Assembly: GCF_008831285.2 (NCBI RefSeq)
Contig: NC_045142.1
Span: 24,813,876 to 24,877,875, forward strand
Source of the DNA: Nymphaea colorata
Taxonomy: Eukaryota > Streptophyta > Magnoliopsida > Nymphaeales > Nymphaeaceae
Reading direction: 5' to 3'
DNA: 64,000 nt
The position numbers and the translations under genes are program-made. The number at the start of each line of letters is the position of its first letter. Position 1 is the stretch's first letter. Below the pieces are notes generated by a model. That model made no database searches. It was not told where the DNA came from and was given only the letters and a program-made list of their open reading frames with translations. Positions 48,349 to 60,900 of the stretch are shown here, piece by piece.

Positions 48349-50660
48349 AGCATCCTCTATAAATTATAATTAAAAAGAAAAAAAAATCTAATGTTGTAAT
48401 TCCAGCATCGCTTGTAAACTGGTGGCTGGGAACTGCAAACCATCTTCTCTTGGCACTCTGAAGTTTGACGTTGCCATGTTCAGGATAAACAGGTTCTTTG
48501 AGATGTGGCATAAACAGCTGAAATTATGGGTGGTGGGCGCAGGTTTTGCCATTCTCTGTTTGTTGTTGTTTCTTTTCCTGTTCTTTTTGGCAATGGGCAT
48601 GAGTGGATATTTTCTTGGCTCGCCAGCAAGAGCTACTGTCAAATAATTCCTTCCTCTGGCTGGAGCGCTATCCAAACAAATGCCATCTTGATATTATCAA
48701 TCTGCCTTGTGTTGCCTTGCAGAGTTAGTCTTCTTGGTGGTGCACCTGTGTTTGTCTGTGTGAACATAAGCCTGTGTGCGTTAAACAGGGTCTTCGCCTC
48801 TTCGGTACAGGAAAACGTTGCTGTATATGACCGTTCTCATGTCTCCAGCATCTAGTGGGAAGTGAAATCTTGGGGGCAACTTCAGTTGAACCTGTGACAT
48901 GAATTGGCCTCCGAACTGCATCTATTTGGTAAGTCACTCCTCGAGAATCAGTTTGGTTGCTGAGGATGCTGATGTTAGGTGGCGTTCGTATCCTTTTGTA
49001 TCTAATGAGATCAAAGATTCTTTGCGAACATGGTTAGTGAGGAGAAGATCAGCTGCAATCTCTTCCGCGGCAAAATTTTAGTCCAAAATTTTGCCAAGAT
49101 GAATTCTTCCGTCTTACATTTCACCTGGGATTTTTGTCGTAGCTGGGGGGGTGATCGTAGCTATTGCAAATTAAGTCGCTATGGTCAGGCCTCTTGCCTG
49201 AGAATGTTTCATCTGTTCTTGGTTTCTGAAAGAATTCTTTTCTTTTTCTTCTGTTTTGGCCTGATATGTGGTTGTCCTTGTTTGATGACAAAAATGTGGG
49301 AGTTCATTACTTTTCATAAAGGAATTACTACGAAAGTGAGATTTCTAGAAAATTTTAGGAATTCTCCTGACGAATCCAATGACTTATACCAGATTTTGCT
49401 AAGGGAATCCACCAAGGAACGCATGTGAGATGTCAAAGTCTTTTATGTTATTTGATTGTACACCTCTGTTCACTTGAAGGTCTTCATCACATTTTTTTGT
49501 TGGCTGCAAACGGTTTTTTGCTGTGCTGCCATTTCGTCATCTCGTCTCTGCAAAACGTTTGATGCTTAAATCCTTAAATGGCCATTTTAATAAATATAGT
49601 AAATCAACCACCAGAGTTTATAAGGGGGGTTGTCAACTTGAAGATCTTGGATTGAAGTTTCAATACTGTCATTCTGGTGCCTCAGTTTTTTCTTGATGTT
49701 ATTCTCATGAGGCCTGCTCGCCTATGCTTGCTTTTGTCATGAAAAGCTAATGATTGCAAACATGTAAAAAGAGTTGCTTCTTGCAAGTACTGCAGTGTAA
49801 GGGGCAAGGCGAGGAAGAAAACTTCTTTAAGTTTCATGATATTTTTCAAGATGCTCAGTCATTGTGATATGCTATTGTTTCAAACCTGCTGCCTCAGTTT
49901 CTGGTGAATTTTGTTGTAAAATTAAAGAAAAACCTTATTGGAGATAGGCATTCAGAACTCACAAAGGCTCGGCTGGTTCATAAAATTATGCAACTTAGGG
50001 GCCAGATAATCTGCACGGTACTTAGTTGATTCAATTTACATGGATTTAGAACTTACGGGACGGACAATCTATGCAGCACTATAGGAGGATTCAAATATGC
50101 TGGATGCCCAACGTTATCTGATGATTAAAAATTAAAAATAATTGTTAAACGCACCAAGTGCTATTGCTAAAAACATTATAAGCTGTTATTGCATCGTAAA
50201 CCGCACCTAATGCTCTTATAAGAATTGTTCTTTAATGGTTTTCAATTTTTAGCAATCCAACATCTTCTATTCAATAAAATCAGAAAAACATTATACACTG
50301 TTATGACACCATAAACTGCCACTAATACTCTTGTAGAAAAGGTTTTTTAAGTGAATGGCTTTTAGTTTTAGTGTGTCTGGTTTTTGTCTCTTGGCCACAT
50401 GGTACCAATCACTCATATAGATATATATAGTAAGTGAACGATGACTATGACTATTCAAAGTCACTTAGCTATTTAATGAGTGTTGTTCATCTAAAGCAGA
50501 TGAATGATTTAGAGGAGACAAAGAGAAAAATGTGTGAATTAATGATAAATGATGAAAATGTCTAACACATTTTTCTCTTTGTTTTGCTCTTAATCACCTG
50601 TTATGTTGAATCGGATAGTCCTGGTTAGATGGCTCTCAAAAATCATAGTCACCATTCAAT
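48349..50660. other. RFI2 3' UTR and intergenic sequence
   Basis: The first few hundred bases should be the RFI2 3' UTR. A 74-codon frame at 48422-48646 encodes a membrane-like segment but has no recognisable homology and overlaps this UTR. The rest is AT-rich with no gene or clear element. Confidence 0.5.
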
Positions 50661-50663
50661 TTT

Positions 50664-50665
<2 letters not shown>

Positions 50666-50704
<39 letters not shown>

Positions 50705-50713
50705 TGTGTGTGT
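50666..50713. repeat. Compound (TA)n(GT)n microsatellite
   Basis: A TA run of about 36 bp passes into a short GT run. Confidence 0.95.
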
Positions 50714-50792
50714 GAGTTGATTTTTTTTTAGTTTATCTTTTTTACTTGTGTCTAATCTCAGGTTTTGATAGGCCTAGCTGGACCGAGTTCGT

Positions 50793-51196
50793 AGGGATGT
50801 CAATGGATGAGATTTGGATCATATATGCTCTGAATCATATCCGCTTTTTCAGGTATTCACATATTTGGATTTGATTCTGATTCGTATATGAATAAAGAAA
50901 AGTCACATCCAAATCTAAATCCAAAATCCGATTTTACGACCCGAAACCGATTTTTATATTCATATCTGAATTAACCAGATTTTGTCATTTTTCAAAATGT
51001 AATAGCATTAGATACAAGATATTTGTATAAAGTGAATATGATCCGAATCTATATCCGAATCCAATAGGATGCCATTTATTAAATCCGATCCGATCCGATT
51101 TCTTAATCAAATATTATTTTTTTTTCTATATCTAATTTTTCTAGATTGATTTGGTCGAATATCCAATTCAAATCGGATATACTTAACATCCTTAAC
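50793..51196. repeat. MITE/hAT-like ggatgtcaatgg element
   Basis: Starts tagggatgtcaatgg and ends acttaacatcctta, so the two ends are imperfect inverses. The interior is dense in tccgaatcc/ggatttgg words, a composition seen in plant non-autonomous hAT families. No convincing target duplication was found, so the boundaries are approximate. Confidence 0.5.
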
Positions 51197-51199
51197 CCT

Positions 51200-52200
51200 A
51201 ACTCAGTGCCTAGTCTTAATTCAAAACCGTTACGGAAGTAGTGGTAAAACCTCTCTCTTGGCATAAGAGATACACGAAGCATACAGATCTTCATTATGAA
51301 AGTCAAATGGTGACTCATGTCCACCTAAATGCATTCAGACTTCTTTTTGAACAAGGCAGGGTGGGCACCAAATGTTCCAAAATTCCTAAAAAAATAATGA
51401 TAATTATTAGAAATAAAAAGAAATTAAGTTTACCAAATTAACGAAAAATATTCTTATGTTCTCTCTCTATCTATCTCTCTCTCTCTCTCTCTCTAGTCGT
51501 GGACTCCTATGTCAATATCCGCACCATGTCTTCGTACGATATTTTATTTAATACTAAGTCAAATTAAGAAGTTTATATATATAAATAAAGTAAATTTTGT
51601 AGGCTGGCAACATAGCTCCGCCTCTTAAAAGAATTGAACTCAGTGTGATTAGTAAATTTTAAGCAATGTTATGAATATATGAATATCAGTATCGGCTTTG
51701 CATTTTGTATCTAGGTTATACGGATGTTGGTATGGATAGTGAGCGGTATATATATATATATGCACGAAAATTCCAGCAAAACTAATACAAAAAACGAGAA
51801 AAATAAGTTTTGGATACGCAAAAATGGTATTTAAAACTTTAAAATTAATATGCAAAAATATTTTTTAAAAAATATGTGTCCTTTGTTGCTGCACTAGGGG
51901 TCTGTATGTCAGTGTTATTTTATCGTAACCATGTCGCTTAGGTTACATTCATATTTTCATACTTTTAATGAAAATAATAAATATTTTTGATAATTACGAC
52001 ACTTGAATTGAAAGGTATATTTCAAATCAACACAAAACTTTGAACGTATAAGAATATGAGTTAAAGGTCTTACGCGGAAGATGATACTGAAAAAACAAAA
52101 CAAAACGTTTTTTTAATTTGTAAGTGGGTACGGCAGTTGAATGTAAAAGCGGAGACTTGGTGCCCTCTTTTACGAAATAGAAGAGGATGAGACGTTACTG
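51200..52200. other. Intergenic stretch, no gene seen
   Basis: AT-rich, with short (CT)n near 51461-51495 and (TA)n near 51750. Nothing coding was recognised. Confidence 0.5.
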
Positions 52201-52564
52201 ATGCCGTCTCCGATAGCGGCTCGGGTGCACTCCTCCTGTAGTCATGAGCCCATTTTTTCTGCCGTCATCATCAACGTCGCCATCGTCATTACAATCACCA
52301 AATTGTGCGGGACCAAGGTTTTGCATTTGCCCTTTTCCGCTCTTTCTGTGAAAAGGAGAGAAAGTGGCTGCGGAGGGAGGAAGGAGAGAATTGTGGGGGG
52401 TTCCCATACTTGTTCTTTTTCTTTTTCCTTGTGTTCTCGTTGGATTCTGGGGAGTTCCGTAGGAGGATGTAGGAGTTGTTTCTGTTGTTTGTTTCTGGCT
52501 TTTTTGATTAGGTTGTGTCTTGATTGGTCGCTAGTTTTTTTTTTTTTTTTTGGTGGTGGTATAT
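52201..52564 (+). promoter_or_regulatory. Presumed promoter / 5' UTR of the KIX-RING gene
   Basis: GC-richer and pyrimidine-rich than the DNA to its left, ending in a poly-T and tggtggtggt run just before the ATG. A 204-codon frame covers it in another frame than the KIX exon and shows no family resemblance. Confidence 0.4.
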
Positions 52565-53002
52565 ATGGAGGGAAACGGTGCGTCGACGGCGCAAGGAGAT
52601 TTGGGGATGACGTCGACGGATTGGAGGTCGGAGCTCTCTGCAGCTTCGCGGCAGATAATCGTCGATCGAATGTACAAAAAAAAAAGAATATTTTTCTATC
52701 TAACTGTTTGTTTTGCGTAGATATTATTATCGGTATCAGTTCTTTTTTTGCTCCTTTCGAAAATAATGAGTTCTTGTTTTCTGAAAAAATTATAGTGGAT
52801 TTAGCACAATTGTGACTGTTAGAATTCTTTATTTGCTTTTTGATTGATAAATAGCTTTCTTTAAGGGAGGTTCTATCAATTTCTGACTATGCAATTGTCT
52901 TGTCTTTAGAATCTTGTTTGAGGTCTTGATTGTGTCATTGAGAAGAGTTATAAGACAAGATGCTTACATTATTAGAGTTTTATTTTTTGTGAAATTGGGA
53001 TT

Positions 53003-53051
<49 letters not shown>

Positions 53052-56000
53052 CATCCCACTTATCAAAACTCGTATTTTTTAATAGCCTAGTTGGAAAGTT
53101 AGAAATCGGTTCTATGACATTCGCCCGAGGAAACTGTGTTTTCAATTCGCTTGAAAAAAAAAAAATTGTCGGCTGATACTAGGTTTCGGAGTGGATATAA
53201 GAAATGACTTGTTGATAATCTTTTAGGTTTAGTTTGTCTCTCTTTCATTTATTGAACCGCGGATAGTTGGATTTCTCTTTTAAAGTTGTTGGCTGTCTGG
53301 AATTTTGCAAAATTGCAATGAAATGAGGCGGCATTTTGGTTTAGTGCGTGGTGTTTACTTCTGTTGCTGTATGACAATAGATAAGATGGTTGTGTTTTTC
53401 TGTGCAGAATTGCGACGCTGATGAAACACTTACCAATCTCTGGTCCTTTTGGAGTCTTGGAGCTTAAGAAAATTGCCGAAAGATTTGAGGAAAGAATGCA
53501 TGCTACTTCAATGAGTCAGGTTCATAATCGATTTTCTTTTTCATCTGCTAACGACATGCATTTTCTGTTCAATATGTTTTCTTTTTATCCGCTTCAAATT
53601 TTCTCCACTCTCCGATTCATGTACTAGAAGGAAACTAGCCCTTCTTGCAACGAGCATTGCTCCTTTTTTTTTTTAAATCTTAAAATATTAATGTTCTTCA
53701 TAGTTACAATTATCTGGTATTTCTGTTTCTGTTGTTTTTCTGGATAAATATGTAACTTGGAGCACCTGATAGAGGAAATACTGAGTTTTCTTTCAAATGA
53801 TGGAAGCAACGCTGTATCTACCAATGTACATTTCGTGAAACTTGTCATCTGTTACGGCATAACTTTGCATTCATTGCATTGCTGAGTCATTAGGTGTGAC
53901 TCGTCAAATGATTTGGTGATTGAGAAAGACCATACTTGTTATTGCAGAAGAAAATGGGCCCCTTCTGATGAAGGTGGTTTTCTTTGAGCTATTTTGAGTG
54001 TAGATTGCTTAAAACATCAATTATTAGATCCTTGAATTTATTTGGACTCTATTAACATATTAGCTATGATGTTTTTCTCCTCAGCCGGATTATTTGCGGA
54101 GAATATCCATTAAAATGCTTCAGATGGAACCGATATCTGCATGCAACTTTGTCACTGGAGGCGAATTTTTACAAGTTCCAGGTACCTGATTGTGAAAGTA
54201 ACGACATCCTTTGAGAAAGTTTTATGCATTAGAAATCCATAATGGCTCTTAGCCTAGCTGTTTACTGCATCAGGTTTTCACATAAAGTCACGTATATTGT
54301 TTGTGGTTGGCTAGCTTGACACCACGTGCAACTACAGAACCAATGACAACATTTGCCCTTTTTTTTACGACCGTTTTCAAGCATGGAGATGGAACTGATA
54401 AATGAATCTACAAAATTCTTTCTTGTCTGATAGTACTACATTTAAAATTCACACCACATTTTCTTCCATTATGGGAAAAAACCAGGCCAGCTTTGTCCAA
54501 TATCGTCAACCAGAACTTTACGTTGCAGAACAAGTCCCAGATTTCAGCTGACTCCGCATATAATTTCACAGGACAAGGTAATCCACAAAATACATCTTCA
54601 GTTTCTCAGACACAAAACCAGGCAAGGTTATATGGAGATACAGCTTCCCTTCAACAGCATCAGCAACAGCCAAAAAAACAAAAACGGTCCTGTTCTCACG
54701 TCATGGGGAAGCAGAAAAAGTGCCGCATGTCATCTGCTGTCGAAGAGGAGATCTTGTGCTCAATTTGTTTGGATCCAGTTATGGATAATGGAGAGAGATC
54801 AACAGCTAAACTGCGATGCAGTCACCAATTCCATCTTGGTAACTAGACTTCTTTTTCTTTCTGTTGTGTTTCAACCTTCTATATTGTTCCTTCCTGTGGT
54901 AGTGCAAAGCAGTATAAAAATAGGACTTGAAGTTCCATTTTTGTTAGGATGGTGGATTTCTAGATGAATTTTGTTTGATATGTTTAAAAAGGATGTTCTA
55001 TGTTATATTTTATGGCTTTATTCTAATAGAATTATGGACTAGCTTTCTGATTATTGCATGCTGTCAGAATCAGCCAATTCAAATTGAGTTGGTGGCAAAA
55101 TTATTTGATTCGGTAGCCAATTTAATGATGTCACATGTCAGCATTATCTAATTATAAAATATTGTAAGATTTTAAATTTTTAATTATTTTTTATATATTT
55201 TTTGAAAAAATGATTTTTTTAGTTTTTGGCCAATTCAGCTGAATCAGTGAATCAGCTGATTCTCCAAATTGGCAGCCTGCCCAATTCGGTTCGGGGACCA
55301 ATTTTGGCAACCACCGGCTTATAGTGATTGTTGACTACTATATGTTAATTTTTTGTTTCTTAATACCCATAAATTATGCCTTAATGGCGTGTTAGGTTTG
55401 TAACTGTGTTTCATGTTTACATGGATGCCATTTTTCTTGGGGAACTGGATAAGAAGCTTGAAGATTTCATATTGCATCTTGAAACCAAGTTGTTTCATCC
55501 ACAAATGATGCAGAGCTGAATCCTATGATTGGGGGGCAGATACTAAGTTCTGTGTATCTGATTTATGAATGGAAGCAAAATAGCATATCACGTTTTGGCA
55601 GTTGTGGAGCCACAAATTTATGGCTAAGGCGCACCTGGGACAAGCGAGGGCAGCTCAGATGGCTGGACCCAGGACCCAAGTCCATTTAAGATTTAGAGCC
55701 TGCAGGCCCATGTGGGCCACACCACTGCGTTTTGGTGATCTGCCATGTTGTCATCAATGGACCATTGTTTGAATCATGTCACGTGTGTGCAAGTGCAGAT
55801 ATTGGCGCAGATCTATTAATATTACAAGCGAAACAAAATTTAAATATTGTACATACCAAAGGGGTTCCTGAGACTAAACTAATGAATTTATGAATTTGTG
55901 ACTCATTTAATTTAACAATGCCAAACTTAAGCAAAATGAAGTCTAATGTTTGTACCAAAGCAATTACGAGTCTAAACTAATGAACTTGTGAATTTGTTGC

Positions 56001-57322
56001 TCATTTAACAAACCAAAGTCAATGTGCACTTATGTAGTTAACTGTATTAATCATAGGTGACACATGAATTTGGTAAGTTGGGAAAAAGTGCAGCACCAGC
56101 ACCTGATAAAGGTCCTACATTCGAATGATACCCAGTGTAAACATGAGTGGTCTATATCGATAATGCTGGTACTATCTTGAATTTCAGTGCTAATTGTTTC
56201 CAACTGAATTTGCTTTTTATATTTGGCATCGCTATTGTTTAACTAGTGGAAATCATTAAATGTATGGATAAAATCATCAAAAATCCAAGATTTTCTAGGG
56301 ACAAAAATTTGAGGGCGTCCAACTCATTCAATCTTTATCTTTGACGAAATATTTCTAGTTTGGGCCGTGCCATCGAAGGTTCAGTTAGAGAGCCTTAGCA
56401 AAAAACGTAAATCCTTCGTATTTTGTTTTATGCAATTATGATTGTTTTATTGATGTATACCTTCTGATCGTTGATATATCATGCAGATTTGAAGGTTACC
56501 TAATTTTACATATGAGATGGAGTGCATATTTGACAGATCATTGACTTACTGACTGACTATTTTCTGGATAAGTTGGGGGAATGAATTAGCAATTTTTATT
56601 TCTTTACACGGCATACATAATTGTTTGGATAGTTTACTTAATTTCAGCAATACATATTACCATGATTTCTTCCCTCTGAAGGTCTGTATCTATTTGGGTC
56701 ATAAGGAATCATATTTATGACAAAGATAAACAAGTTGTAGATACTTCACCTCCAAATGATGCTTTATATAGGATTATTGATTGGTAACTGATAACTTCAG
56801 CCTGCTTGGTGGTTGACACGTGTTTGCCCTTACTTGGTGAGAATCAAGCTTGACCGTACTTCATATCAATGTATTTTCTTTCTTTTAGATATGTGTTTCT
56901 TTCAGCTTTGACAAATGTCTACGTGTGTCTGCTATGGAACTTGCATCTGTGTGTCTGCTATAGAACTGTTCTTTGACTTTGGCTCTGTTGCATATTTTAT
57001 CTTTTATTGTTTCTCTTGTTTCCTTTCCCTATGCTATTTCTTCTGGATATCATGTACCATAGCCAGAAAAGCCTTTGTAATTTGGCCTGCATTTGTGCGC
57101 CATTATTAGATTGACGCTAGTGATCTTTTGCAAAAGAGTCTCCAGTCTTTTATGACCTACAAATGTTATTTGAGGATAGGCATCTTTCTCTTTTTTTTTT
57201 TTTTCTGATCCAAGGTTTATTATTTTTCAGATTGTATTGGTTCAGCATTCAATGCAAAAGCTTCAATGCAGTGCCCAACTTGTAGGAGAGTTGAGAATGG
57301 CCAATGGCGTTTTGGCAGATAA
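52565..57322 (+). CDS. Chimeric KIX (MED15-type) - RING (RFI2-type) protein
   Basis: Five exons, 52565-52671, 53408-53519, 54085-54181, 54491-54838 and 57231-57322, join in phase to 251 residues. Residues 19-91 are a KIX domain of the Mediator MED15 type: DWRSELSAASRQIIVDRI, then LMKHLPISG, ELKKIAERFEERM and PDYLRRISIKMLQME. A Ser/Gln/Asn-rich linker with LQQHQQQPKKQKRS and a second basic cluster (possible NLS, about 167-185) follows. Residues 195-239 are a complete C3H2C3 RING (C195, C198, C215, H217, H220, C223, C236, C239) closest to the RFI2 RING upstream, with the same phase-1 intron after HQFHL. KIX domains bind transcription activators and RING domains recruit E2 enzymes, so an activator-directed E3 ligase is conceivable. 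The linker and RING start share exon 4, so the fusion is seen within one exon. Expression is unproven. Confidence 0.78.
53006..53048. repeat. (TA)n microsatellite in KIX-RING intron 1
   Basis: Uninterrupted TA run of about 43 bp. Confidence 0.95.
55067..55318. repeat. Dispersed gaatcagctgatt-type repeat, copy 2
   Basis: Partner of 8078-8300, inside the 2.4-kb last intron of the KIX-RING gene. Confidence 0.5.
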
Positions 57323-57374
57323 ATATCGTTCTTTCTCAGATTTTGGTGAGGATGACTGGACAGAGCGGTTGTGA
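57315..57374 (+). pseudogene. Out-of-frame RFI2 post-RING relic
   Basis: After GQWRF the RFI2-like reading continues one frame over as ADKYRSFSDFGEDDWTERL then TGA. This matches ANGYRAFADFGMDDWTHDED in the intact RFI2. One extra G near 57314 accounts for the shift and creates the TAA used by the KIX-RING model. The later RFI2 exons were not found downstream. Confidence 0.75.
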
Positions 57375-57554
57375 TCCTTATGATGATTGCCTACTGCATG
57401 GTTGTGGAGGCTCCTTTGGTTCGAATAGGCAGTATAAGGATAGATTGCTCCATTGGTTAGGTTTTACGTGTACAGTTTGTTATCCTTTAGCTTGTTCTGG
57501 ATCTTTTCATTCCTGCTTGAAGTAAGGGGATAATTGTACTGTACTCATTATCCA

Positions 57555-57968
57555 TGAAAAAGTGTGCATGGAGTCCTACAAAAGACTCCACAATATTTTT
57601 CCCATTCACATATCTAGATAGTGCTGTATCCAAGGGAAAGTGGTGGAGAAACATGACTCTTCTGTTTCACTTGTAGAAAAATAATTTGCCATCTGTCATG
57701 AGTAATGTATATATGTATGTAAATTATCATAACATTTTGATGTACAACGTCCTGTAAAACGATTCCGTAGTTTTTCTCTAGGTTTGGAGTGATCTATTGC
57801 TGCACTTAGATCTTTGTAAGAAAGTGGGCATCTAAGAGCATCCTCTGTTGTATGAAGTCTCATAAGAAGATACAAGGTGGTATTTGTCACTGGGTCATAT
57901 GTTGGTCCTTATCCAAAGGCAAAGTGCTGCAGAATCATGACTATTTTGCTTCTTGTGTTGGCTAAGTA
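57555..57968. repeat. Diverged direct duplication 3' of the KIX-RING gene
   Basis: Phrases near 57628-57680 (tatccaagggaaagtg, then catgactcttctg) recur near 57912-57965 (tatccaaaggcaaagtg, then catgactattttg) in the same orientation. They are diverged, with indels. The repeat unit is probably about 280 bp. Confidence 0.5.
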
Positions 57969-57974
57969 GCCTTC

Positions 57975-60900
57975 TTGTCCATTGTCAATTCCCGGTGTAA
58001 ACGAGAAAGAAAGGCTCGTAGGTCGGACAAGTTGAGGAAGAAACCCTCATTCTCCTCTACTTCTCGGAATCAAAGTAGAGAATTCCGTCCCCAAGGAAAG
58101 GAATTGGTTCCCTACAACCGTGGGAACGATTATAGGCCCAACCCAAGACCGGGCCGTGACCTCCCAACACGTTACCTGACCCCAAAACAAATAGAGGAGT
58201 ATAGAAAGAAGGGCCTATGCTTTAGATGTGAGGGTAAGTGGGAGAAGAACCACCAGTGCAAGGCACTATTCAACATCGTGGTGGTCGATGAACCGGAGAC
58301 AAGCTCCAGTTCAGAAAGCGATTCCTCCTCTAGCTCTAGTTCCAGTTCCTCGTCTGATGAGGAAGTCCAAGTGAAGAGAAAAGGAAAGAAAATTGAATCT
58401 GAGGAACCACAGAAGGGAGAAACCTCGAACAGAGAAGACAAATCTGAAGAGGTTGAATCCTTACATTCTATCCAGGATCCCCATAAGGCTAACGCCATGA
58501 GAGTTTTTGGCCGCATCAATGGCCAGAAAGTTTTGATTCTGCTCGATAGCGGTGCAACAAACAACTTCTTAACCGAAGAAGCCGCTGAGAAGTGCAAGGT
58601 CACTCTCAATGAGAGCAGCCCACAGACTATAATCGTGGGAGGGGGTCATCGACTCAAGTGCATCCATGAAGGAAATGGCATTGATGTCAACATCAAGAAG
58701 AAGAACTTCAAAGTGGATTGCCTAGTCATTCCATTAGACGGAGTCGACTTGATTTTAGGAATGCCTTGGTTCCTAACTTGGAAGGATATTCGTTGGGATG
58801 TGAAGAACTTTGCCATGACGTTCATCCCAGACGGAGAAGGGGAATCGATCACTCTTCAGGGACTCGCCAGCTCCACGCGTCCCAAGGCAGCATTGCGGTC
58901 CATCCAGCATGAGCAACCCGCTTGTTGGGTACTTACACTGGCTACGGATGTACCAGTAGCTGAAGATAAGGTGGAAGAACCAATTCCACCAAGCATTCAA
59001 TTGGTCCTAGACCAATTTCCAGCCATTTTTGATGAGCCCAAAGGCTTACCGCCAAAACGGGCATATGATCATCGTATCGTCCTCGCACAAGGTGCGGAGC
59101 CTGTCAACGTCAGGCCATATAGGTATGGGCACAGCCAGAAGGCGGAGATCGAGCGCCTTGTGAAAGAAATGTTGGAAAGCGGAATCATTAGGCCTAGTTG
59201 CAGCCCTTTTTCTTCACCAGTTCTCTTAGTGAAGAAGAAGGACAACACTTGGCGATTCTGTATTGATTACAGGGCGCTGAATGAGGTGACTGTTAAGGAT
59301 CGGCACCCCATACCAGTTATTGATGAGTTGTTAGACGAATTGGCCGGCGCCACAGTATTTTCCAAGATTGATCTCAGAGCCGGCTATCATCAGATCAGAA
59401 TGTTCGATGAAGACGTCTTGAAGACAGCGTTCAGAACGCATGACGGGCATTATGAATTTCTCGTAATGCCTTTTGGACTGACAAATGCACCGGCTACATT
59501 CCAGCGGTGTATGAATGATGTGTTTAGAGCCCATCTCAGAGACTTCATCCTCGTATTTTTTGATGACATACTCATCTATAGTAAGGACGAGGAGCAACAC
59601 AAGAGGCACCTGGAAATAACTCTAGGTATTCTTCAGGAGCACCAGCTCTTTGCGAAGATGTCCAAATGCAGTTTTGGACAATCTTCCATTGGATATCTCG
59701 GACACATCGTGTCCCGAGAAGGGGTTCGGGCAGACCCCGAAAAGTTGCACGCCATGGAGAAATGGCCTCTGCCCAAGGACCTCAAAGGTCTAAGAGGATT
59801 CCTCAGATTAACTGGGTACTACAGGAGATTCATCCAGGGATATGGCATTATTGCCCAGCCCCTCACCCAGATGCTGAAGAAAGGAGCCTTCTCTTGGACT
59901 GAGAAGTCGAGAGTTGCCTTTGACAATCTGAAAGCAGCTCTAATGACCGCCCCAGTACTAACTCTCCCCGATTTCTCAAAGACTTTCACTATTGAAACAG
60001 ATGCGTGTGAAGTCGGCGTCGGAGCAGTACTAGGACAAGATGGTCATCCCATCGCGTATATGTCCAAGGCCTTGACTAGCCGGGCCAAGCCCCTCTCTAC
60101 ATATGAGAAGGAGTTGCTTGCAATCGTAATCGCGGTGGAAAAGTGGCGTCCATACTTGATTGGACGCAAGTTTATCGTCAGGACCGATCAAAACAGCCTG
60201 AAGTACATGTTGAAACAACGTGTGTCTACCCCCACTCAACAGAGATGGCTAGCGAAGCTCTTGGGGTATGACTTTGAAATCGAGTACAAGAAGGGTCCTG
60301 AGAACAAGGCGGCGGATTCTCTTTCCCGCCTCACTGAACAGTTGATGACTTTGTTTGTGGTGGAGACGGACATTTGGACGAGATTAGCCCAGGATCAACA
60401 TGATGACCAGTCATTAAGGCTAATCAAGACTTCGGTTCAACAGAACCCCGGATCCATTCCTTTGTATTCAGTCAAAGGAAATCTTCTGTATAGGAAGGAC
60501 AAGGCTGTAGTCCCTCCTAACTCTGGGCTAAGGCAGGAACTCCTGCAGCATTTTCATGACACCCCTGCAGCGGGTCATGAAGGGGTCGCTAAGACCCTTG
60601 CGCGAATAAAGGCCCAATTTTGGTGGCGAGGAATAAAGGCAGAAGTACAAAACTACGTCAAGAAGTGTATAGTCTGCCAGAGGGAGAAGTACGAGGCCAT
60701 CAAGCCTCCTGGTCATTTGAACCCTCTGCCTATACCAACCAAGCCGTGGACTGATGTCACGATGGACTTCATCGACGCCATGCCTCGATCAGAAGGGAAA
60801 GAGGCAGTCTTAGTTGTCGTGGATCGGCTCACTAAGTATAGTCACTTCGCCCCCTTGCCGAGGTTGTATCAAGGGCCACTTGTGGCCAACGTCTACCAAG

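Noticed and set aside
48422..48646. 74-codon frame with a hydrophobic segment after RFI2
   Set aside because: Lies in the presumed RFI2 3' UTR, with no recognisable homology or splice context.
52201..52815. 204-codon frame over the start of the KIX-RING gene
   Set aside because: Different frame from the KIX exon, crosses its splice donor and shows no domain.
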